Assembly: GCA_036346395.1 (NCBI GenBank)
Contig: CM070599.1
Location: 16,049,232-16,113,231 of the forward strand
Source: Hsuehochloa calcarea
Lineage: Eukaryota; Streptophyta; Magnoliopsida; Poales; Poaceae
DNA: 64,000 nucleotides
Reading direction: 5' to 3'
In this document: positions 11,180 to 22,618 of the stretch, piece after piece
Numbering within the stretch: the stretch's first letter is position 1
Layout: every line of letters begins with the position of its first letter
Translations under genes and position numbers: made by a program
The notes under the pieces: model-generated
What the model saw: the letters and a program-made list of their open reading frames with translations, nothing else
Database searches by the model: none
What the model was told of the DNA's origin: nothing

Positions 11180-11185
11180 TCACTA

Positions 11186-11302
11186 GATAATCATGTCACT
11201 AGATTATATAGAGCCAACTAAATAGTAAATTTGTGATTTGTATGCATGTGAAGTACGTGTGCTACTCCATCCTATGCATGTCACCGTCAATAGTTACCTA
11301 AA
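11186..11302. repeat. Direct repeat B, copy 1 (117 bp)
   Basis: Begins GATAATCATGTCACTAGATT and ends in CCTAAA; repeated at 13470-13586 with a few substitutions. Here B follows A by only 6 bp, whereas in the second set the two are about 720 bp apart. Confidence 0.92.
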
Positions 11303-12438
11303 CCAGGTCAGCATGCACTTAGTCCATGGTGGACCAAGCCATTGACATGTGGACCCCACAAGTCAGCCACTGTTCCCTAAACCCGTCGGCCATAGACTTG
11401 TGAGCCAAACTCATAGACCGAGGGTCTTACCTGTTAGTCTTTGTTTCCTATTTTTGGGATTTTTTTAATTCCAAAATTCATTGCTGACGTCGTGCTAATA
11501 CAATATTTTGGAATTTCCTTTAGAAAGAAAATTCTAAAAATTCAAAATAGTGTTTTTTTTCCTTAGATTTAAATCTTCCGAGAGCCCGTTCTTTCTCATA
11601 CGAACTCCGATTGAGTTCATTCAAGTTTCTAAAATCGTCTAAATTCAAGCCCTATCTTCATGTGGTTTTTATTTAATTTTTAGAGTCTATTTGTTGCTCT
11701 GTTTTGTATTTATTTTGATTTTCGCTTTCGTTTGCGAGTAGACATTGTTACTTCGGGAGCTTTCGAGGAAGGAGGAATTGATCAAGTTCAAGACCAGTAC
11801 CAAGACTTATTTCAAGGCAAGTTGTACCTTTTACCATATTGAACCCAGTTTCACAAAAAATACTTTGATTCAAGTTATTGCATATTACTTCAATTATTTA
11901 ATTCTTTAAATGTTTTGGGTTTAGCTATACACCAATTTGATTATATCCATTTTGCCCGTTGTATTACCAGGATCTTTTGCCACCCTAGCTTAGTTAATTA
12001 TTAGTTGGTATTGTCATAGCACCAATGTGGGTTGGTTAGATACGATGACCAAGTGATTATGGAACAACTTTGTGAAAAATATGTGTGTTATATGTTGTTA
12101 CTCGTTGATGGCATATGACACACTTAATCAATGGGGTGGGAAAATATTTGGACTGGGGCAAGTGGAAAGGATTTGTGATACGGTGAAGCTCGGTGATTGG
12201 GAAATGAAAATATGGTTACTTAGTTAGAATTTGGCACTCTCACCTTTGTCAATTAAGTACTTAACTTTGTGCGTCATTGAACTGAATCATAACTATATGA
12301 CCACATGACTGGTATGGGACATGTCTAACTTAGTAAATTGTGGAGTTTTAACATTGACTACTCAGGTAGTAGGTTAAGCGCTCAGTGATGAGTGAAGCTG
12401 TGGACGGTTCGCCGCTTCGAGGGCCAACGATATATTGC
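11303..12438. other. Unclassified, probably old LTR-retrotransposon sequence
   Basis: AT-rich, non-coding. It lies between the two A repeats. The style (short TTGAACC, ATTGCAT and TTGGTTAGATAC stretches) resembles gypsy LTR or leader sequence, but I see no LTR ends, primer site or coding remnant. Confidence 0.35.
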
Positions 12439-12746
12439 CTCAGCAAGGATATATTGCCAGTTGGGTGGAAACTTAGCAGCAGGTGTCTCCATCTGATGGA
12501 CGGTTCCACCTCAGCACAGGTTGGAATGAAATGGTCTTCTCAAGTATAAATTTGGACCAATTATGCAACGAAAAAGCTAGATAATGCAAGGGGTGATGCT
12601 TGGGCTTCAAGGCAGAATTACGTATACAAAGGCATCTTTGACCGCTTGTATAGTTTTCTATACGAACGATACTAAAGAGGAGAAAAATGGCGCCAACTTT
12701 GTCCCTACCAGCAAAATATAAAAATCCGGGTAATTGGAAAAACATG
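12439..12746. repeat. Direct repeat A, copy 2 (308 bp)
   Basis: Same unit as 10871-11179, same orientation, with scattered single-base differences. Confidence 0.92.
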
Positions 12747-12891
12747 AAAATATGGGTGGGTCCAATGCAACTTAGTGAAAAAAATGTATTGGCCGAAGCC
12801 AGCTTAAACCTCAAAGCGAAATTAGTACCTATAGGAGGTTAGCATATTGTCATTCAGATTAAGCATAGAATAAAAATAAAAGGTCACCTCC

Positions 12892-12910
12892 GTCTCTCTC
12901 TCTCTCTCTT
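12892..12910. repeat. (CT)n microsatellite
   Basis: An uninterrupted run of CT dinucleotides, followed by TTTCTCC. Confidence 0.9.
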
Positions 12911-13204
12911 TCTCCACCTTGCGTTGTGTGTCCCTCCTTCAATCCACTGCCATTCGACCTCTTTCATGGTATTTACAGCTATGATCTAAAAATGTAACTG
13001 TATCACTTCGGTCCAACACTAGACTCATAATGCTACTAAATTACCTTAACTATTAATTTAAACCACTTATTACATTAAATTCCAGCAAACGCATAACGAA
13101 TAAAATTCCATTAATTGGTCACAAGAGATACAAGAGCCTAAAGTAACTGCATAAAAATAAAAGTTCACATCTTGGTAACAAGTTACCAGGACGGCTCAGG
13201 GCAC

Positions 13205-13300
13205 ACGCGTCTGAAAAACGCCCGGGATACCCGCACCCGAGAAACGCTTGGGATACCGCACCCAAGTCACACTTGAGATACCCGCACTTAAGAAACGTCG
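13205..13300. repeat. Imperfect tandem repeats, unit about 25-30 bp
   Basis: Three to four diverged units built on GGATACCCGCACC followed by GAGAAACGCTTG. They lie in non-coding sequence between the A and B repeats. Confidence 0.6.
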
Positions 13301-13469
13301 CGACCATGCTCCCGGTACATAGGATATCAACAATTAGTAATAATCGTCTACTATTAAGCAAATAAGAATCCAACCAATAAACTAAGCATCTAATGGATCA
13401 ATCTGTATCAAACTGATGATAAATCAAACTAAAATAATCAAGTTCGAACTTGAAATAAGTCATGAATGA

Positions 13470-13586
13470 GATAATCATGTCACTAGATTATATAGAGCCA
13501 ACTAAATGGTAAATTTGTGATTTGTATGCATGTGAAGTACGTGTGCTACTCCATCCCATGTATATCACCGTCAATGGTTGCCTAAA
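13470..13586. repeat. Direct repeat B, copy 2 (117 bp)
   Basis: Same unit as 11186-11302, same orientation. It is followed by minus-oriented gypsy-like LTR sequence. Confidence 0.92.
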
Positions 13587-13800
13587 GCAACAATAAAGTG
13601 AGAGTGAGTCCACGACTCAGCAAGTACAAGATACAATGGTGAAAACACAAGCTCATTAAAAAGCGACGCATTTTCAAAAGTCTCATCATTTTCATTCTAA
13701 TTCTCAACAATATAATTCTCATGTATGCAAATGCCATGATGCACCTCTTTTAGCTGATATCGGTATAGCGAAAGAGTTCACTCGTCGGTGAGACACTCCA
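13587..13800 (-). mobile_element. Gypsy-like LTR fragment, minus oriented
   Basis: Contains GAGTCCACGACTCAGCAA and a CGGTATAGC block in the same order as in the minus-oriented Gypsy-2 LTR (53975-54180), so it looks like a diverged relative of that LTR. Ends are not defined. Confidence 0.45.
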
Positions 13801-16057
13801 TGTGAGGACCCCGGATTATTAGGCTTGTAATGCTTAGTCACCAATTGACTCTAGCATCACAAACAAAATAACCCGTGTCTTCGAGACATGTATACTTCCC
13901 AGAAATGCAGTATACATATTCCTTTACAAAATTCATGCATCAATTCCATTCATTCACATAGAACCGAAGCACAGCAACAAACCAGAAGTTAAAATAAATT
14001 AAGGATAGTTATTACAAAAGAAAGGCCGACCGGCCAAATACATATAAATACAAAAATTAAACAGCGGAAGCAAAAGTGCCATAAGATGGCCATAAACAAA
14101 AGAGCCAATCAGTGTGCCTTTAACCCACAAGGCAACCGACCGGACCGCCAAGCTAGTCGTCGAACCCGCAACACATTTCACAAAAATGAGGCCCTTGGGG
14201 CTCACCTTCATCCTCTGCAACAAATAGTTAAGCAAAGCAAATGAGTACAAAAATTGTACTCCGCAAGACTTACGTGTAGAATAACAGGCCTATACATATG
14301 CTACATGCAAGCTTCTTTAAGTGGAGGCTGGATGTTTCATTTTCAGCATAAAGCAAGTTTTCATTTGCAATATTGTAGTACATTTAAATGCAAGTTGGCA
14401 AATCTGTTTTTAATGTTCAAATAACAGGCGACAACAGTAATAACAATAGATAGATGACAACAACAACCTGGAAGTGACTAAACCCATAGTCACCACAAAA
14501 ATAGCATGAATTACCCATTCATACCAGCCATGTCAAATTTTAATATAAAAGGTTGTAGTCTAACTCTTGGAAGACCTCCCCAAGCGTGTCCATAACCTAG
14601 GACGAGGCTATTCGAATAGTTTTATCCTGCGAGGGTGTACCAATGTACCCACACGCCTGCATCGCCTTTTGCCAAGCTATTAAGCACACTTCCTTGGTAT
14701 GCCGGCACGGCTAAGTCCTACGAGACATTTCCAATATTGTGTATTAACTACGAGCCGCCCGTATGGATAGAAACCCATACGTTGTGTCGGAGTCATCATA
14801 AAGCCTCGGTCAACTACCCATCGCAGGTAAAGCCTTGGACAACTACGATGCCCCTCGAGGTGGAGAGCCTACCCGGAATCTCCACCACCGCACACCCAAC
14901 ACAAGAACACAGATCCTTTTTCACACAACACACACAACCCCCTCCTGCGACTCGGAGATAACACACGCCAAAGTACTCAGTCAAGAGAGGTCACATATCC
15001 CTCTCGCGTGGTTAGCACGCAAAATTGCTTGGTTTAGTGTAACAAGATGTTCGATCCTTGTTGACCCGGGCAAGACATCCACAAACCCAATAACCCACCA
15101 TCCAACCACTTTCCCAAGTCTAAATCATTTCATTTGCACTTTTTTGTTTTCAAAACAAATTAGCACAAGGTGCTGAACAAAGAGTAATAACATGATTTGT
15201 GTGATCAAGGTTATCGACTAAGTCGATAACCGCCTAATTCTACCGGTAGCTAAGCATTGCTAAGCATGACATCGAAAAGACAATAAAAGAGTACAATTAA
15301 ATTACCGGGCTCTAATTCACCAGCGATATTAGTAACTTATGTTTGTGGCAGGGGATAACAATTTGAGGGCAACAATGCAATAGGAGTAACTACCTCTAAT
15401 CGGAAAAATTAATTTTACACAAAAGCATGCATACATATGATTTGTAAACAAGATATTAGACTTGCAAATAAAGGGAAATTTATGATCAAACTGCTTGCCT
15501 GATTGCTGTGGTTCAATATGTTACTGAGGATCACTTAGGTTACCAATGTGCTCTTCGGATCCTAACGAGAAAGCGAAAAAGAACCGATAAGAACGAAGAA
15601 AACACAAAGACTCAACATCAAACTTTCTCCGAATGCTTTGAAAATTTTACAGCAGCAAGAGCATGATTTATAAGGAATTTAGCAATAAGAACCAATTGAT
15701 TTGGATTCTTAATGCAAAATATATGAGCAAAACAAATCTGCTCAGCCTTATAAATCACAAATGCTACTATTTATTGCAACTAAAATCTTCGCAAAAATTT
15801 CTAGAGCTATAATGAGGTTAGAAACATTTTTAGATTAAAGTTTAGTTAAAAACATAACTAACAAAATTTGAATAAACCAAAAAGGAATTAAAATGAAATA
15901 GTTATGCATTTTACAAGTTAATTTTATTTTTCAGTTGACAAATAATCCTCTCGGGAAAATCTGAGATTAAAACGACGTGGACGAACTTGGACTGTTGATC
16001 TTAGATCCAACGGTCCAAGTCCACGGGACAGCGCGCTCGAGCCGCTCACAAACGCCA
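13801..16057 (-). mobile_element. Minus-oriented gypsy-type LTR, left half (possible solo LTR)
   Basis: Begins TGTGAGGACCCCGG, close to the TGTCAGGACCCCGAGG start of the solo LTR at 39674, and contains the same palindrome CTATTCGAATAG (14608-14619). Its continuation after Copia-1 ends TTTGGGATGTTACA at 38401, giving about 4.3 kb without the insert. The bases before 13801 are CTCCA and after 38401 CTCCT, an imperfect 5-bp match that may be the target duplication. Coding is absent; the ORFs here are short and unconvincing. Confidence 0.5.
16053..16057. repeat. Copia-1 target site duplication, left (CGCCA)
   Basis: CGCCA immediately before the TGTGGATTTC start of the 5' LTR; the same five bases follow the 3' LTR at 36381-36385. 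Confidence 0.95.
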
Positions 16058-17505
16058 TGTGGATTTCATGGGGATATGCTCCAGATCTTAGGATGATGTG
16101 ACAATTGGCAATGGCGTTTACGGTTTGTATTTTCACGTGTTTTCGACAAAGCTACAGGTATTCTGGACAGGGGCGGTCCGACCGGTCCCAAATCGGTCGG
16201 ACCGGCCATGTGAAGCGATCGGACCGCGATGACCAAAGTGGTCAAAATAAAATTTGGGCCAAAAATAGGTGTTGTAGGCAAGTGAGGATCCCAATGCACT
16301 TGGTCTCATAATTTTAGAGTCTCGAAGAAGTTCTATTCGTTTATTTTTCCGGAAGGTTTGAATTTGGGGCTTGAATTTCGGCTAAGTCCCAAGGCGGTCC
16401 GGTAGCTCACGAGGAGCGGTCCGGCCGCCATGGCGGTCCGACCGGCTCACTCGAGCGGTCGGACCGGTTTCTACTTGAGCGTCGGCCAACCGTGGCGATG
16501 TTGTTTTGTTAGATCAAAGTCATTGGTATTGTGGCATATGATTTGCATGATGCATGTTTTGACTAACATGGGTCAAGTTGTGAAGAACTTGTTCCCGAAT
16601 ACGTGTTTTCTTGTCTGTGGTTGTGCAGGTAGCTTGGTGGTCAACGACGGTCAACGGCGAGGAGAATCGGGACTAGACTTGAAGAGTTGAGGTCGAGCGA
16701 TCGGCGATGCGGGTGAGTCAACGACTCAAGCGTGACACAAGATGGACAATGGTGACCTATTGGCAAATCCATGACGCATGGTGAAGCGGTTTAGGTCAAA
16801 AAGTTAAAGACGGCGCTTTGCATCATCGACTCAAGCGTGTTTTTAGGGCTTTCTTTGATCCGCGAGTTTGTGATTGATTCTTTCACGTAAATTAACTTGC
16901 TGTGATATGTGTGAATCTATCTAGCATCATCTTGATCATCAATCCCTCACAAACAAGCTTTAGGATCAAGTTTTCGTTCTTGCGGTTTTAGACCTACATT
17001 AATCAATTGACAATTGCTCAAGATCGTTCCAAGAATTATCATAATATTCGATTGGAATAGGTCCTCAATAGCATATAGAAGGTGTGTGCAAAGTTTCATA
17101 AAGATTGGAGTTGAGAATCAAAAGTTTCACCTAATTGCAACCGTCATCGGTGATTTTACTATTGCGGATCGGTTACGAGTCGGCGGTCGGACCGCCCGTC
17201 ATCACCGGTCGACCGATTTTGGAGCGGTCGACCGCCAACTAACGCCGGTCGATCGCCCAACAATCGGTCCGACGGTTGAGTATAACGATCGAGACCGCCC
17301 GTCTTTGTGAGTCTTGGTAATCTTAGTTGATTTTGTTATATTGCTTAGGGTTTAATTGGATTCAATACTAGTCTTCCATTGTCTTGGTATATTGATCTTC
17401 ATAGCTTTCTAATAGCTCTTGGAGTTAAATTGTATTGAGTTCATAATTTGTGAAAAAGTGAGCGTGCTCCTATTCACCCCCTCTAGTCGCCTTTACGGTC
17501 CAACA
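16058..17505 (+). repeat. Copia-1 5' LTR (1,448 bp, internal deletion)
   Basis: From TGTGGATTTCATGGGG to TTACGGTCCAACA. It matches the 3' LTR (34592-36380) except for small changes and one large loss: the 3' LTR's 35375-35705, including the TATA box, is replaced here by about 22 bases (16819-16840). Clusters of CGGTCSGACCG palindromes lie near 16170-16225, 16395-16470 and 17165-17275. Confidence 0.95.
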
Positions 17506-17519
17506 AGTGGTATCGAGCC
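17506..17519 (+). other. Copia-1 primer-binding site (tRNA-Met type)
   Basis: AGTGGTATCGAGCC directly follows the 5' LTR and resembles the initiator tRNA-Met site TGGTATCAGAGC with one base missing. Confidence 0.8.
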
Positions 17520-17564
17520 CTGTTAGTTCAATCTTGATCTTAACCGGTCCTTTGAACTTTGGCG

Positions 17565-20500
17565 ATGGATAAGTTTTCTACTAAACCGCATATCTTCGAT
17601 GGGCACGACTATGCCTATTGGAAGAATCGTATCGTGTCTTTCTTGAGAGCGAGGACAAGCTATTTGGGATGTTGTTAGAGCCCATTGGTTATTCTGAAAT
17701 TGCTACACGCTTCGCAATTCTTTTGGCTAACAACAATAAGGCTAAGAATCTTTTATATGGTGCACTTGGTAGACAAGAATATGATCGAATTTGTAATCTT
17801 TCAATCTGCATGAAATTTGGAACACTCTCGAAACATATCATGAGGTTCGTCCCAAATCAAAAAGGTGCGTAAGCTGTTTACAAGCGTGAATACAATAAAT
17901 TCGAGATGCGTCTGGTGAGAGCATCGATGACATTTTCGATCGCTTTAATAAAGTAATTAATCAAATGAAAGTTTGTTGATATTGAATATTCTCAATCTGA
18001 AAATGCCACCCATCTCTTGGCCGCAATCAACACCAAGGAGTGGGAGATGAAGGCTCTTGCTATAGAAGAAAATGTTGATCTTTCAAGTCTTACTTTAGAA
18101 TTGCTTTATAGTAAACTCAAGACTCATGAAATTAAAAGAGTTGATCATCCCAAGAAAGATAATTTAGCTTTGGTAGCAGATCCTCTCAAAAGGCTTTTGA
18201 TGACTCTTTTGAATCTTCTTACGGATTTTTATTTGCTTGTTTATCTGCTATTCATGAAGAGGAGCTTGAAAGTATTCTGAAGCAGAGTTAGCTCTTCTAG
18301 CTAAAAAATTCACACGGCCTACAATAATGTGAGAAACAAAAGAGAGGTGGTCGGTGACATGCTATGAATGTGGTGAGCTCAATCATATCAAGACAAATTG
18401 CCCCAAGTGAAAGGTAAGAGCAATCATAAGGAAGGAAAGCCGACTTGGAAGAAGCCTCCTTTCAACAACTCAAGGTATGAGGCTAATAAGCTTGTGAAGG
18501 TCGCTCACGGGTCCTTGCCGCTTTTGAGGATCAATCCTTGAGCGATGTGGATCTGGGAGTGAGGAGGACAAGGAGGAGGAGATCCTCAAGGCAAAAGAAA
18601 GGAAGACTAAAGACTTCACGGCATGTGCTTCATGGGTGACACGGACGACATTGATGATAATGAGGTATCTTTTTCTTATGATGAGCTTTACGCTAAATAT
18701 GATTCTATAGTTGAGCAATTGCTTAGTCAAGATGAAGCGCTAGAATTTGTTATGACAAAAATAAGAAATTAGAGTCAAAGATTAGCAAGCTGAAAGTAGA
18801 GCTTAAAAGCTGCAAAGACTCTTGAACACGATGAATGTTTATCTTGTTATGCTATGCATTGAAATTACCAAGTTACAATCTGCTCATAACATTTACGTAC
18901 AACAACTTGAGAATGCTAGATCTGAACTAAATGAAATTAAAAGTGCTCCTTGTGAAAAATGTTTAGAATCTAGTAAATTGATTGCTTTTGATGTATTTGA
19001 TTCTAGCCCTTGCACTTCATGTTTAGAAAAGAGCGTGAAATCAAAGATATCTTAGAAGTGCTAGAGTCAAATATGCTAAGCTTAAGGACAATATTGAAAA
19101 TACTACTTGTGCTTCTTGTTCCACTCTTAAGCTTGAAATTGCTTTGTATAAGGAAAAATCTATGAATAAAACTTGTGATGCTTGTGTTAACTTGAGAAAG
19201 AAAATGCTTACCTTCATGATATATTAGAAATTTTCTAAAGGTAAGAAACAATTAAACATGATTCTTGACAAGTCTAAAACTCCTTATAAGAAGCAAGGTT
19301 TAGGATTCAATTCTTTTCAAGACAATTCAAACCCAAAAGTCATTCAAGTCTTGGAAAAAGGTTTAATTGAATTCAAAACCCAACTTTGCAAAAACATCTT
19401 TTAAATCTGCGAGGCTTTGCTCAACCTTGTATTAATTCAAATGGTGCTTCTTCTAGTGGTACCAAATACCATTGCACTTATTGCAAGAAAGGTGGGCACT
19501 TGATTGAATTCTGTTGGCGTAGGTTGAAAAATAATAGGAAAAATTTTGATAGAATTTCATTCATGCAACCTAAAGCTTCTATGAGACATGGTAACACTGA
19601 AAGGAATAAACCAGGATTAGGATTTTTCTCTCATGCAAATCATTATGTTTCTAGATATCCTAATTCTAATGTTTATCAGATTGTGGTCGACCATTTGTGA
19701 TCACCGATCGACCGTTTTGGTCGCCGATCGACCGCTTGACTGTAGCGGTCGACCGCCATGGACACTTTAAGTCTCATGTTAATTTAAACATTGCTCATAA
19801 CCGAATGTTAGATGAAATCAAGGATAGTACTTCTGGTTTGTATACTCCTTGCAGACGTGTGTCTCAGTACTGGATTCCTAAATCTTGTTTATCTAACTTG
19901 ATGTTGAGACACATCGTTCTTTGTTCCTTGATTTTCGGGATTACGCGGAAAGGGAAGAACACGTGGTTCGTTGACTCGGATGTTCACGCCACATGACCGG
20001 AAACTCAAAATGGTTCACCTCTTTCACGCGACAGCGGTGGTGACTTCATCACCTTTGGAGATGATACACAAGGGCGAATTGAAGGAACATGATCAATTAG
20101 GGTAAACAATAAATTCATTCTAAAGTATGTCGCTCTTGTGGACAAGCTTAGGTATAATCTCGTTTCAGTATCTCGACTTCTTGATGATGGCTATGAGGCT
20201 ATTTTTAAGAAAAATGCTTGTCGTGTGCTTGATTCTCTTGGTGAGCTTGTGTTTGGAATCTCTAGAGTTGGTAGAATTTTTGGGTGATTTTGAGAATCTC
20301 TTCTTTGGATCTCTTAAATGTTTGCTTACATCTTCTTCGATTTACGGCTTTGGCATCGACGTTTGGGGCACATTGGTTTTGATCATCTGACACGAGTTAG
20401 CAACCTTGATCTCATGAGAGGTTTGCCCAAACTCAAAGTATCAAAGATCTTTGTATGTGCACCACATGTAGGCATGGCAAACAAGTTGCCGCCTCACACC

Positions 20501-22613
20501 CTACTGTGACTATGGTTATGGTAGCGGACGGGACGGTTGCTTCATATGGATCTTGTTGGTCTGCTAGAGTCCGATCGATCGGTGGAAAATGGTATATTCT
20601 TGTCATAGTCGATGATCTTTCTAGATATACTTGGGTATTCTTTCTTACTTCAAAGGATGAAGCTTTTGGTTATTTTCATGACCTTGTTCTTCGTTTGGCT
20701 TCTGAGCTTCCTGGTGCTTTGAGAGTGATTCGTAGTGATAATGGCACGGAGTTCAAAAATGCTTCTTTTGCTTCTTTTTGTCTTTGGCGTGGTATTGAGC
20801 ATCGATTCTCCTCTCCACCGTCCCTCAACAAAATGGCGTGGTGGAAAGGAAGAATAGGACCTTAGTCGAAATGGCTAGGACGATGCTAGAGCAGTATAAC
20901 ACAGGAGATTTTGGGCGAAGCTATTGCTCTTGCTTGCCATATTGCCAATCGTGTCTTTTGAGACCTTCTTTAGGCAAGACTCCTTATGAGCTTCGTTTTG
21001 GTAGAAAACCCTCTGTTTAGCATTTTGAGTTTTGGATCAAAATGTTTTATTCTTAAGGCAGCAACTTAGATAAATTTGAATCAAGAACTTTTGATGGGTT
21101 ATTTACAGGTTATCCTGCTCATTCGAGGGTTTTCGGGTTTTAATCTGAGACTAACATTATTCAGAGACTTGTAATGTCACTTTTGGTGAGACTAGCCAGG
21201 AGCTAGATCAATTGCTGAGATGATTTATAGGTGACAGAGAGCATTTTTGTGGAGGAAGATGAGGACGAAGCTAATGTCATTCCCTCATCTGCTGCTGTAG
21301 GCGCCCATATTGATACAAGAACACCTTTCGTCTACTTCACCTTGATTGAGGATCCTGCTTTGCATCATCATCATCAGCGATACTGCGGAGGTCGAAGAAA
21401 CGACATCTTACGGCGCTCCACCGCATTGAGAGACATCCTCGGAGCGGATAATAGGTAATCTACATGGCGAGTCACTCGCTCGGTATAATGATCCAAATCT
21501 CTACTCTCATTCGGCTTTTGTTGCTTCTTTTGAACCCCGCGATATATCACATGCTTTATCGATTCTAGTGGGTAAATGCCATGCATGAGGAGTTAGAGAA
21601 TTTTGAAAGAAACAAAGTTTGGAACCTAGTAGAACCTCCTAGTGGTCATAATGTTATAGGAACCCGTTGGGTGTTTAAGAATAAACAAGGTGAGGATGGT
21701 TACGTGGTTAGAAATAAGGCAGTTAGTAGCTCGGGGTTTGACCAAGTTGAGGGTTAGATTTTGATGAGACATTTGCTCTGTTGCTAGACTAGAAGCCATT
21801 CGCATTACCTTGCATTTGCTGCATCAAAAGGTTTTAAATTATATCGGATGGATGTTAAAAGTGCTTTTTAAATGGTTTCATAGATGAGGAAGTGTATGTT
21901 AAGCAACCCCTGGTTTTGAGGATCCTAAATATCCAAATCGTGTTTTCAAGCTATCTAAAGCATTGTATGGTCTTAAACAAGCCCCTAGAGCACAGTATGA
22001 TAGACTTAAGACCTTCTTGCTTAAAAATAATTTTGAAATGGGTAAAGTGGATAAAACTCTATTCATTCTTAGGCGTGACAATGACTTCTTGCTTGCTCAA
22101 ATTTACGTGGATGATATTATTTTTGGTGGTTCCTCTAATGCTCTTGTTTCGACTTTTACGACACTATGTCCGAGAATTTGAGATGAGTATGATGGGAGAG
22201 CTTAATTACTTTTTGGGACTTCAAATCAAGCAATGCAAGGAAGGAACTTTCATCCATCGACGAAGTACACTAAAGATCTACTCAAGCGCTTCAACATGGG
22301 TGTTGCAAGCCAATTTCCACTCCCATGGCAACCATTATTTTGGATCGGATGAGGAAGGAGAAGTCGTGGATCAGCGCGAGTACCGCAACATGATCGGCTC
22401 CTTCAGATTTGTGGCCTCGAGGCCAGGACATTCACTTCACGGTATGCCTTTGTGCAAGATTTGAGCGTCTCGAGAACTTCCCATCGCCAAGCCGTTAAGC
22501 GCATATTGGTATTTACACTCTACCCTCTTATATGGCATTTGGTATTCTGCTCTTGACTTTGTCCATTAGAGGTTTTGATTCGATTTTAAGGTCATCGGTT
22601 AGATAGGAAGAGT
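17565..22613 (+). pseudogene. Copia-1 gag-pol, 5' part (gag to RNase H), frameshifted
   Basis: Starts with MDKFSTKPHIFDGHDYAYW at 17565, a UBN2-type copia gag. The CCHC knuckle CYECGELNHIKTNC is at 18360-18401. Gag-pre-integrase (LWHRRLGHIGFDHLTRVSN) is near 20345-20400. Integrase follows, with VIVDDLSRYTWVFF near 20600-20640 and RSDNGTEFKN near 20730-20760. Reverse transcriptase has ALYGLKQAPRA near 21965 and an intact YVDD box at 22104-22115. The frame changes many times and stops are frequent, so no polyprotein can be made. At 22613 it is cut by Gypsy-1; the rest resumes at 32387. Confidence 0.92.
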
Positions 22614-22618
22614 ACCTC
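22614..22618. repeat. Gypsy-1 target site duplication, left (ACCTC)
   Basis: ACCTC before the Gypsy-1 5' LTR; identical bases at 32382-32386 after the 3' LTR. One copy belongs to the original Copia-1 RNase H sequence. Confidence 0.95.
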
